Positions 32,673 to 40,012 of a DNA stretch of 64,000 nt are shown piece after piece. Numbering within the stretch: position 1 is the first letter of the stretch; every line of letters starts with the position of its first letter. The position numbers were made by a program, and so were the translations under genes. The DNA comes from a virus, in the IMG/VR virus record IMGVR_UViG_3300009011_000001, positions 184,575 to 248,574 of that record. The stretch is one strand, 5' to 3'. The notes under the pieces are model-generated. The model worked only from the letters and a program-made list of their open reading frames with translations. It did no database searches and had not been told where the DNA came from.

Positions 32673-34547
32673 ATGTTTAATAGTGAGGGAGACCGTCGGC
32701 TAACCGACTACGTCTTCAAGGGTTGCGCTGAAGTCATCGACAAGTTGGCGAGGCAGAATGACCTCCGCTACAAGTACGCCGACATCATGGCCGCAAACCG
32801 TTGGGTAAACCGCGACATGGATGGTTTGGTTAACGCCATCGTAGGTGCCCTGCCTGTTCTCGAGAAGCAGCTTGCCCGAGCCAATGATCGATTGCAGGAT
32901 TGGATTGACAATGCCATTGCGATGATGGTTGATGGTCACTTTGCAGGTGTCGTCCTGAAAAGCTCTGCTGCCGACAGTCTCGACAATCAGACCTTTCAGG
33001 AAATGAAGCGTGAAGCAAACGCATTCATCGACATCTGCAATGATCGGGGAGGCGGCGGCCGAGGCTACGATCGTGGTGGGGATTACGGCGGCAGTAGCTA
33101 TGGTCGCGGTACTTCCGACATCGGTCAGATCGCTACCGGCTATGGTCATCAGCGGAATGGTGGTGGCGGAGCAGCTGGTCTTGATGACGGTTGGTCTGCG
33201 ATTGCCAAAGCTGCAACCACCGGTCTCGACGAACCCCGTGAAGAACCACGTCGTGAGGAGCCAGCTCGTCGCGCAGATCCACTGCCGAACGAAACTCCTC
33301 TGGCATACCGCGAGCCTGAAGTTCCACTGACCGCCATCGAAGGCCCTGATTACACCAAGGCCGATCCGTGGAAAGAGTTTTGGCAACAAGGCGAGCACTG
33401 GCAAGTCGCGCACCACAGCAAGTGGAAGCTGACCGAAGCCCTGGACGGCGAAATCCGTAAAGGCATCGAGCTGGTCCCGCGGTATTACGACATCAACACT
33501 CATCTCAAATATTACGTCATGAATCAAAGCGGCGAAGTCCGCGAGGAGTTAATCGAAGTGAACGACGACAACAAGTATCAGGCTCACCAATTGCGTTCCA
33601 CTCAAGAAAGCGACTTCAAGCCACCTGTTCGCAGCGCCGGCATGTCCCTGAACCCTCGCGCCAACAAGCCGCTGGAAGATGACATAGCTGCTGACGTCCT
33701 CGACGATGCTCCGGTTCCTGACCTGGTAGCGATGCTCAGCGCCGTAAACGAAGAGCAAATGATCTCCGACACCGAGCCAGCGCTGATCACCGACAGCATG
33801 GCAGCAGCCGTATTCAGCAGCCGAGCCAAAATGCTCAGCGCCGGTGCGGTCAACCGTGTTGAACTGTCGGTCATGCGTACCCCGGTGGTGATCCGTGACC
33901 TGGAACAAGTCGAGCTGATCAACCGTGTCTTCGAAAGCCCGACTCTGCTGGCTGCTGCGAACGCAATGAACGACCTGAAAGGGCAGTTCGAACCGAATCT
34001 GTGGTTCGTGCTGAACCGCCGGATCACCGAGAAGCTGCAACACGCTACTCGTTACGCGTTCCAGTACAACGGCCTGACCGACGCGGTGAACTTCGCCGAT
34101 CACTTCGAGAAGATCATCAACCACGTCGCTGGCAAGCGCGGCCAAGAATGGGCAGCTGCTTACGCCGGTCGGGCGAAATACGTTCTGGCAACGGCATGTG
34201 GCCACCTGAACCCCGATGATTTGTCTGACGGCCTGTCCGGTCTGGGCAGTCCTGAAAACATCAACGCAGTCGTCTTCGCCGACTATCAGGTAATCGTCTC
34301 TCTCGATTACACCCTCGATCAGATTGGCCTGGGCAAAGCTCTGGTCCAAAACGAAATGGGGCTCGCAGTAACTCAGACGGACCATCCGAAACTTCATGCT
34401 GCGCTCCTGCGCGTCTACAAGAAGCTGGATGAGTTCTACTCCGCCGTACAAGTCCGCGTCGTGATTTCGACTTCGGATAATCGGTTGGTTGAAATCGTGC
34501 CGTATAGCGCCAAGACTTCGTCCTTCGTGCTGGCATTGCTCTCCTAA
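32673..34547 (+). CDS. Large protein with an Arg-Gly-Tyr-rich linker, 624 aa
   Basis: The N-terminal 120 residues are helical. Residues about 122-175 are low complexity and rich in Gly, Arg and Tyr (DRGGGGRGYDRGGDYGGSSY), like RGG segments that bind RNA or promote phase separation. A Pro/Glu/Arg-rich stretch follows, then a folded C-terminal half. The GC-rich codon use of the second half resembles the capsid gene, suggesting high expression. I chose the ATG at 32673, with CTGGAG upstream, over a GTG at 32667. Function unknown; the linker is unusual for a phage virion protein. Confidence 0.6.
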   Translation: MFNSEGDRRLTDYVFKGCAEVIDKLARQNDLRYKYADIMAANRWVNRDMDGLVNAIVGALPVLEKQLARANDRLQDWIDNAIAMMVDGHFAGVVLKSSAADSLDNQTFQEMKREANAFIDICNDRGGGGRGYDRGGDYGGSSYGRGTSDIGQIATGYGHQRNGGGGAAGLDDGWSAIAKAATTGLDEPREEPRREEPARRADPLPNETPLAYREPEVPLTAIEGPDYTKADPWKEFWQQGEHWQVAHHSKWKLTEALDGEIRKGIELVPRYYDINTHLKYYVMNQSGEVREELIEVNDDNKYQAHQLRSTQESDFKPPVRSAGMSLNPRANKPLEDDIAADVLDDAPVPDLVAMLSAVNEEQMISDTEPALITDSMAAAVFSSRAKMLSAGAVNRVELSVMRTPVVIRDLEQVELINRVFESPTLLAAANAMNDLKGQFEPNLWFVLNRRITEKLQHATRYAFQYNGLTDAVNFADHFEKIINHVAGKRGQEWAAAYAGRAKYVLATACGHLNPDDLSDGLSGLGSPENINAVVFADYQVIVSLDYTLDQIGLGKALVQNEMGLAVTQTDHPKLHAALLRVYKKLDEFYSAVQVRVVISTSDNRLVEIVPYSAKTSSFVLALLS

Positions 34548-34642
34548 CCGACTTCCGCTCTACAAAGCCCGAAGTCGAAAGTAACATCAACACCGCATGG
34601 CGCGGTGCAGGTCGAGTCCGTAGTCACTAATGTGATTACGGC

Positions 34643-34679
34643 CGCCTGCGGGGTAAAACCTGCAGGCGTGTTTTTTTTT
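34643..34679 (+). terminator. Intrinsic terminator
   Basis: CGCCTGC (34643-34649) pairs with GCAGGCG (34662-34668), followed shortly by ten T residues. It ends the 29880-34547 unit. Confidence 0.8.
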
Positions 34680-34694
34680 GTCGAGGAGGCAGTA

Positions 34695-35330
34695 ATGAGC
34701 ATCATCGAACAATTGGCTTTCCATGGTGGTTCTTCCGATTCGTTTGAGGCTGCAAAGGTCGAGTACGAAATCGAGATCTACCTTGAAGGTTTCGACATCG
34801 AAGAGATCAAGGCTAGCGCCGCGTCTTACGAGGTTCAGGAACAATGGGGTATCTACGTTCCCAAGACTGATCAAAACGCCTCAGGCGGCTCTATGCGCGT
34901 TCGTAGAACCGATACTGAAGGTGGCGAGAGCAAGTTTGAGAACACCACCAAGCTTGAGCGTCCAGGTCAAGGCAAACCGGAGCATGAAACCGATGCCCAT
35001 CCTGACCTGTTCGAGATGTACAAGCTGCTGGCCGACCAAGGTCTGATCAAGACCCGCTACAACGTCCCAGCCACTTTGCAGGACGGTACTGAATACACCC
35101 TTGAAGTGGACGTGTTCTACAACAAGAAAGGTGAGTTGGTTCCGTGGTGTAAGATTGATGCTGAGTTCCCTGAAGGTTCCGAGGTTAAGTTGACCAAGGA
35201 AGACATCCCCTTCAGCTACAGCGATATCATCATCTGCACCCCTGAGCAGAAAGGCGAAGACAAAGGTTTGGCCAAGCGTATTGGTGAACTGTACGTCAAG
35301 TATTTCCGTTCACCGAACGTCCACGTTTAA
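34695..35330 (+). CDS. CYTH-like phosphohydrolase domain protein
   Basis: A 211-residue protein whose conserved charged residues follow the CYTH (triphosphate tunnel) order: KVEYEIEIYL near residue 21 (E-x-E), MRVRR at 67-71, TTKLE near 84-88, IKTRYNVP at 118-125, YTLEVDVF at 134-141 and KIDAEFPEG at 153-161. CYTH enzymes hydrolyse triphosphates or act as adenylate cyclases in an eight-stranded tunnel; the usual Lys of the ExExK motif is not present here. ATG at 34695 follows a strong GAGGAGG. It is between two terminators, so expressed alone. Possible role in phage control of host nucleotide signals is inference. Confidence 0.6.
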   Translation: MSIIEQLAFHGGSSDSFEAAKVEYEIEIYLEGFDIEEIKASAASYEVQEQWGIYVPKTDQNASGGSMRVRRTDTEGGESKFENTTKLERPGQGKPEHETDAHPDLFEMYKLLADQGLIKTRYNVPATLQDGTEYTLEVDVFYNKKGELVPWCKIDAEFPEGSEVKLTKEDIPFSYSDIIICTPEQKGEDKGLAKRIGELYVKYFRSPNVHV

Positions 35331-35339
35331 TGCAGACAG

Positions 35340-35372
35340 CATAGACCCCGGCCACTGCGGCCGGGGTCTATG
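35340..35372. terminator. Bidirectional terminator hairpin
   Basis: A perfect 14-bp inverted repeat (35340-35353 with 35359-35372), loop ACTGC, between convergent genes ending at 35330 and 35400. Confidence 0.8.
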
Positions 35373-35399
35373 TCGTTTATAGCGTCATACCCAACGGTA

Positions 35400-35795
35400 T
35401 CAGGTACCGGTCACCAGCGACGCCAACAGCTTCAACATCTCAATGATGTCTGCTGAAGCACTACCCTTCAATGCCATGATGACAACAACGGCCGTAAACA
35501 CTGCACCTACACCACCAAGCATAATCTGGTGGTAAGTAACAGGGTTCATTGGACCTGTGGCAGGGAGAGGCGTTACAACATTGACATTACCAAGATTGGA
35601 ACCGTAGATCATTTCCTTGACACTAGGCTCCAACGTTTCAATGGCGTCCAGAATTTCCTTTGCCTCTGCGGTGAGTGGGTCCAACTGGTTTGCCTGAGGA
35701 AGGAACCCGTTGATAAGACTCACCAACGCACCTTCCCACGGGAAACCCACCGCCGGGTTCTTCGCCATCAACGCTACGGCGTCTCTAACGTTCAT
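35400..35795 (-). CDS. Hypothetical protein with a C-terminal membrane segment, 131 aa
   Basis: The first 90 residues are soluble and acidic; then MLGGVGAVFTAVVVIMALKG is a clear membrane span, followed by an amphipathic end (DIIEMLKLLASLVTG). This single-span, N-out or N-in layout could be a holin-like or an anchored protein. It is the last gene of the - block after RuvC. I do not assign function. Confidence 0.6.
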   Translation of the reverse strand: MNVRDAVALMAKNPAVGFPWEGALVSLINGFLPQANQLDPLTAEAKEILDAIETLEPSVKEMIYGSNLGNVNVVTPLPATGPMNPVTYHQIMLGGVGAVFTAVVVIMALKGSASADIIEMLKLLASLVTGT

Positions 35796-35819
35796 GAGAA
35801 CCCCCGGATATTGATTTTA

Positions 35820-36461
35820 CTATCTGCCTTGAAGTACAGAAAACTTTTCCATCTTTCCATCTTTATACCAGAACGCATTTAAGCTCGCGTGAGTTCCCTC
35901 GGCATGAGCTACAGCAATGGCATCAACCGCGTGCTCGTCAAGGTCGTCAAGAACCAACCCATTATCGAGAACAATATCCCTATTTATTTTTATCATCTCA
36001 CGGATGTGTTCTTTGCTATTCCCGTATTGGCCAACTGGGCAAACTGCCTTCTTAGCACTACCGGGAGAAATCCTGCTGAACTCAAGCGTGGTGCAATAGT
36101 CAAATGAAACCGAAGACAAATTGTCAATAGCGGTTGTTAACGCAGCAAATGAGTGCGCATGTAAATGTTGGAACGGGGCCTCACAGCCGATTACATCAGG
36201 GTCAAATTCGTTGAGCACCTCCCAAAACCAGGTTGCGATGACATCCAGTCGTGCTTGCATCTTCCCTCGTGCGTCAAGCTTCCCTTCATGACGCGTATAC
36301 GCAGTACGACTGGCGGTTAGTGTTTCAGCATGAACCACGGTAGACAGCCCCGTGACGAGGTGATGATCGACCACGGCAATACCGACAGTATCGGTACCGT
36401 TGTCGACACCCAATACGCGGTAAATGAGTTTTTCTTCCGTAAGATCGATCATGACACTCAT
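35820..36461 (-). CDS. RuvC-like Holliday junction resolvase
   Basis: A 213-residue RNase H-fold nuclease. The first strand YRVLGVDNGTDTVGIAVVD carries the first catalytic Asp, IGCEAPFQHL supplies the Glu after the third strand, and LDDLDEHAVDAIAVAHAEG at the C-terminus gives the last Asp residues, the order of RuvC. Such enzymes cut branched DNA during recombination and before packaging. The start at 36461 has AAGGGGG upstream; a second ATG lies at 36452. It sits in a block of structural genes, suggesting late expression for resolving packaging substrates. Confidence 0.75.
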   Translation of the reverse strand: MSVMIDLTEEKLIYRVLGVDNGTDTVGIAVVDHHLVTGLSTVVHAETLTASRTAYTRHEGKLDARGKMQARLDVIATWFWEVLNEFDPDVIGCEAPFQHLHAHSFAALTTAIDNLSSVSFDYCTTLEFSRISPGSAKKAVCPVGQYGNSKEHIREMIKINRDIVLDNGLVLDDLDEHAVDAIAVAHAEGTHASLNAFWYKDGKMEKFSVLQGR

Positions 36462-36489
36462 GCGCCCCCTTTCAGAGGCGCAACTCCAT

Positions 36490-37374
36490 TTAAGGTGTAG
36501 GCGGAATGGTTTTCAGAGTCGGGATCGAAGCAGTACCCAACAGAGGAACCTGGTTACCCACGTCGAAGCGGATGGTCAGGTTCTGGTCGTTCATGTACAC
36601 AGCTTTGTAGTCGGCTGCGAACGCGTAGACCTGGGTGCAGATGGATTCGTTGAAGTTCACAGTGCCCTGAGTGGAGGTCACTTGAATTACGCGGTCGGTA
36701 CCGGTGCAGAGACCGAACTCGGAGATGATCGCATAACGCTCGTCACCGCCATTCATGATCTTGGAGACGTTGACGTATTCGGCCACGTCGTTTTCGCTCA
36801 TGACCACTTCGAGAATGGCTTTAACAGCAATCTTCACATCGCTGGTGGTGACAGCGCCGGCTACCGGCAGAGTGATCGGATCAGGATAGAGGTTGGTCGT
36901 ATCCGGAACGAACGGCTCCTCTTTCACCTGGCCATTTTCAGTGGTGATCTTCACCATGGTCACGTTCACATCATCCGGATCGATGTCGACACGCAGACCG
37001 TAGTAGGCGAAGTAATTCACGTTCGCGACGGTGATCTGTTTGCGCAGAGCGTAACGCTGACGCTGTTCCAAAGGAATGTCGTCGTCGATGGTACGCATGC
37101 AGAATGGCACTGGGCCAAACAGCGAGGCGTCGGTCGCCATGTGGTTCTGCGGACTGGTCAGAGCAATGCCCTTGTTGCCAGTAACACCGATGTGGCCTTC
37201 GTTACCAGCGATGAGGATGCCCATGCGGAACTTGTCGGTCGCAGTCGGCGCCGCCGAAGGTTCAATGTCCAGACGCTCGTTCATCGTCGAGTGGTTGTCG
37301 ATGACCGGAAGTTTGCCCAGCAGCATGTGAATCAGAATCTTGGCGCCATACGCCGTAGCTTGTACCGTATTCAT
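36490..37374 (-). CDS. Probable virion structural protein, 294 aa
   Basis: A beta-rich protein with GC-rich regular codon use, which suggests abundance. It begins MNTVQATAYGAKILIHMLLG and contains FRMGILIAGNEGHIGVTGNK and VTSTQGTVNFNESICTQVYA. No known family recognised. It lies between RuvC and the first of three more structural paralogues. A tail tube or similar abundant component is possible by size and codon use. Confidence 0.55.
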   Translation of the reverse strand: MNTVQATAYGAKILIHMLLGKLPVIDNHSTMNERLDIEPSAAPTATDKFRMGILIAGNEGHIGVTGNKGIALTSPQNHMATDASLFGPVPFCMRTIDDDIPLEQRQRYALRKQITVANVNYFAYYGLRVDIDPDDVNVTMVKITTENGQVKEEPFVPDTTNLYPDPITLPVAGAVTTSDVKIAVKAILEVVMSENDVAEYVNVSKIMNGGDERYAIISEFGLCTGTDRVIQVTSTQGTVNFNESICTQVYAFAADYKAVYMNDQNLTIRFDVGNQVPLLGTASIPTLKTIPPTP

Positions 37375-37383
37375 GGAGAACCC

Positions 37384-38424
37384 TTAATGACTGAAGAGTG
37401 GGAGGACCGAGGACTGGTTGAAAGGATTGTTGCCGGGCACTTTACTGCTGGCGTACTTATAACCAATCTTGATAATGCCTGTCAGGTTGTTGCACGCATC
37501 GCCCAGCTCAAGTGCTAAAACCCAGTTGTAACCGGCGTTCTCCAGCGATTGATCTTTCGATACAAAACCGTTGTAGAGAACCTTCGCACCAAAGAGGTTG
37601 AAGGGGGCGACTTCAAGAACGGCCACCCATTTATCGCCGGTCAAAATCGACAGAATCTCTGGCAGATAAGGGGCGATGCTGATCTGCCCACCGACTGGCA
37701 CGCTATTCAGCAGACCTTGCACGGCATGCCGCTGCGCGAGATCCGGAAACTGCTCACGGCTTACATAGAGTTCGCCTTTAGGGATCAGCAGATCCACAGG
37801 CGGAAGGTCCATGTTACCGTCGGTGTAGAACTCACGCAGATCCAACAGCGAATCAATCGGATTACCAAAGCTCTGGATTGCTCGGCGCGTCTGCACTTGG
37901 ACTTCGCCAAAGAAGATCAGGTGCGTCTGCTTAAACGTAAGCTTGTAGTTGCGGTTATCCAGATAGCCAGGCGGTGGCATCTCGATCGGTGGTTGTGGTT
38001 CTTCATCCTCGCCCTCAAAAGCAGGGATGTCGGTAACCGGTGTGATGTCGGGGAACGATTGGCTGATCAGTTCGAGCGTGATGAACTCAGGCTCAATGAA
38101 GAGGCCGTATTGCTCAAAGATCGCGTTACAGATATCGACGTCGGTGTAACCAGCAACGTAGATACTGATCGGCTGACCCCGCAAGAAGAGCGAAGGCTCA
38201 ACCCGCATGTAGGCCATGATCTCCTTCTCATCCGACCAGCCCATTTCTGGCGCAAAGCTGACCTCGATTTCAGTGAGACCAGTTTCGTCCATCGTGCTAG
38301 GATTACCGAAGACCAATTGGTCTGGTCTCAGAGCACGGTTGTTGTGCTCGTTGATGTAATCCACCAACAAGTCTTTACTCTTCTTTCCAAACCGGCCCAA
38401 TCGTGAATCTCGCCGATGTTGCAT
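37384..38424 (-). CDS. Structural paralogue family protein, long form
   Basis: A 346-residue member, separated by 19 kb from the main cluster. Domain 1: LLVDYINEHNNRALRPDQLV, FGNPSTMDETGLTEIEVSFA, YMRVEPSLFL. Domain 2: FEQYGLFIEPEFITLELISQ, with a Pro/Glu-rich insertion (EGEDEEPQPPIEMPPPG), then LIFFGEVQVQTRRAI. Domain 3: ISIAPYLPEILSILTGDKWV, LFGAKVLYNGFVSKDQSLEN, WVLALELGD. The insertion is unique among the members seen. Probable virion component. Confidence 0.65.
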   Translation of the reverse strand: MQHRRDSRLGRFGKKSKDLLVDYINEHNNRALRPDQLVFGNPSTMDETGLTEIEVSFAPEMGWSDEKEIMAYMRVEPSLFLRGQPISIYVAGYTDVDICNAIFEQYGLFIEPEFITLELISQSFPDITPVTDIPAFEGEDEEPQPPIEMPPPGYLDNRNYKLTFKQTHLIFFGEVQVQTRRAIQSFGNPIDSLLDLREFYTDGNMDLPPVDLLIPKGELYVSREQFPDLAQRHAVQGLLNSVPVGGQISIAPYLPEILSILTGDKWVAVLEVAPFNLFGAKVLYNGFVSKDQSLENAGYNWVLALELGDACNNLTGIIKIGYKYASSKVPGNNPFNQSSVLPLFSH

Positions 38425-38443
38425 TACTTATCCCTCGACGTGG

Positions 38444-39022
38444 TTACTCAGCGGAATACGTCAAACCGTCCATGGACGGATTCGGAATGACGACACTGAG
38501 AGGCACGTCTTGACCGAAGTCAGGCGCCCACAGGCCGTTGAGAATGTTGTTTGAAAATGCCTCGGCCAGCTCCAATGTTTCAGCCGGTTCTTCCAGCATT
38601 ACTGTCGTTTCGCCTACCCACCTCAACGAACTAGCTTTGGCCTTGAGCTGAAAGCTCGGGCCTTCCACTAAAGCGTTTTCGAAATCATCGTCGGTGATCA
38701 CTAACCCTGAGGCAAGCGCGAGATTGTTCATCACGCCCCGAACAGTGACAGGGGGTGAGACTTCTAACGACATGCCTGCAAAGTAGTCCGCCACATGAAT
38801 CCGGTGGTAACGGTACTTCATCGACCCGGTGTAACGAGTCTCGATGTATTCGTCAATCGAATCATGCGCAGTGAAAGTGACTTCTGTAACTGTCTCGTCA
38901 ATGGCAACGGGAGCACTTACCGAGACGCCCTGAGGCATCATTCGCAGATTGAGGTGGTTGTTGGCCAGAATCAGCAATGCCACGGCTGGATCGTATTTCA
39001 ATAACCGTAGCGTGTCAGACAT
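38444..39022 (-). CDS. Structural paralogue family protein, two-domain form with double tail
   Basis: A 192-residue member: VALLILANNHLNLRMM, VTFTAHDSIDEYIETRYTGS, YRYHRIHVADYF (domain 1); LASGLVITDDDFENALVEGP, ASSLRWVGETTVMLEEPAET (domain 2); tail FSNNILNGLWAPDF then VVIPNPSMDGLTYSAE. It joins both tail types found separately in the 18480 and 17275/17922 proteins. ATG at 39022 preferred over TTG at 39034. Confidence 0.6.
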   Translation of the reverse strand: MSDTLRLLKYDPAVALLILANNHLNLRMMPQGVSVSAPVAIDETVTEVTFTAHDSIDEYIETRYTGSMKYRYHRIHVADYFAGMSLEVSPPVTVRGVMNNLALASGLVITDDDFENALVEGPSFQLKAKASSLRWVGETTVMLEEPAETLELAEAFSNNILNGLWAPDFGQDVPLSVVIPNPSMDGLTYSAE

Positions 39023-39042
39023 GGTGTTATCCAATTAAAGGC

Positions 39043-39996
39043 TTAGACCGTTCGGTTGTACTCAACCAGAATCGAACCGACATAAGCTAATGAGTTACTG
39101 TGAAAGTTCACAGCTACCTTTTGCTTGCTGTTCAAAGCTTGATTTGGCATCAGCTCAGGCATGATGTCGGCTGCAGTGATCGTACATCCCATTAAGCCGG
39201 ATAGAGGCCCTGCAAGCTGAGCGGTGTTCGAAAGTGCAGGTCCTGCGATCTTCAGAGCGTTACGGAAGGTCTTCGGAAAGCTACGGCGCTGGTACGTTGC
39301 GTAGAACGAACCCACGTAAGGGAAACCATTGAAGGTCAGCAGCACTCGCGTGTTGTCGCCGTCATGGTCCGGCCCCATCTGTTCAGGCAAACCAATCGTC
39401 ACCATGTTCGCCAATACAGCTTTAGGCAGACCAGGGTTAGACAGGTTCAAGTGCATGATCAGATCGCCCAACACAGTCGAGGATTTGAAGTTCGACGTGA
39501 AGGACAGCGTGTACGTCTTGTTTCGAACCAGCGTTGTGATTTCCAGAGCCTGACCACTGATCGTCATCGTCATCGAACCGATCCAACGATACGATTCTTC
39601 AGCAGCCAAAATCTCTGCAGCGCCCAGCTGCGTATAAACAGCTGGGACTACATCGTCATCGTCCAGCACGATTTCTCGTGGGCTGAACAAGGCTCTCAAC
39701 AGATCGGAAGAACCAGTTGGCAGTTGGCTGGGCAGCGAGGTGTTCATTCCCTGAACAAAGCTACCCAGATCCAGTCTGTCGTATTCGAACATGAAACCGC
39801 CAGTGCGGTCCCACAGTTCCACCGGCGCTCGCTTCTTGTCGATGGTGGCAAAGATCTGAGTACGAAGACCCCCGAGCGACACAGGCTTGTCGATCTTCAG
39901 ATGGATGGCCTTCAATGGCGCTCGTACTTGTTCTTGGATCTGTGCCCTGACTGCATCGAGCGGGTGCATTTTCAATAACGTTTCCGGTGCGATCAT
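39043..39996 (-). CDS. Structural paralogue family protein, diverged
   Basis: A 317-residue member that seems to repeat the first-domain type: GGFMFEYDRLDLGSFVQG, YRWIGSMTMTISG, then a second unit with NTRVLLTFNGFPYVGSFYAT and YQRRSFPKTF, and an end with MGCTITAADIMPELMPNQAL and SLAYVGSILVEYNRTV. The usual N-terminal helix is diverged. Probable virion component. Confidence 0.55.
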   Translation of the reverse strand: MIAPETLLKMHPLDAVRAQIQEQVRAPLKAIHLKIDKPVSLGGLRTQIFATIDKKRAPVELWDRTGGFMFEYDRLDLGSFVQGMNTSLPSQLPTGSSDLLRALFSPREIVLDDDDVVPAVYTQLGAAEILAAEESYRWIGSMTMTISGQALEITTLVRNKTYTLSFTSNFKSSTVLGDLIMHLNLSNPGLPKAVLANMVTIGLPEQMGPDHDGDNTRVLLTFNGFPYVGSFYATYQRRSFPKTFRNALKIAGPALSNTAQLAGPLSGLMGCTITAADIMPELMPNQALNSKQKVAVNFHSNSLAYVGSILVEYNRTV

Positions 39997-40012
39997 CTCG
40001 CCTCCCTTTTAC

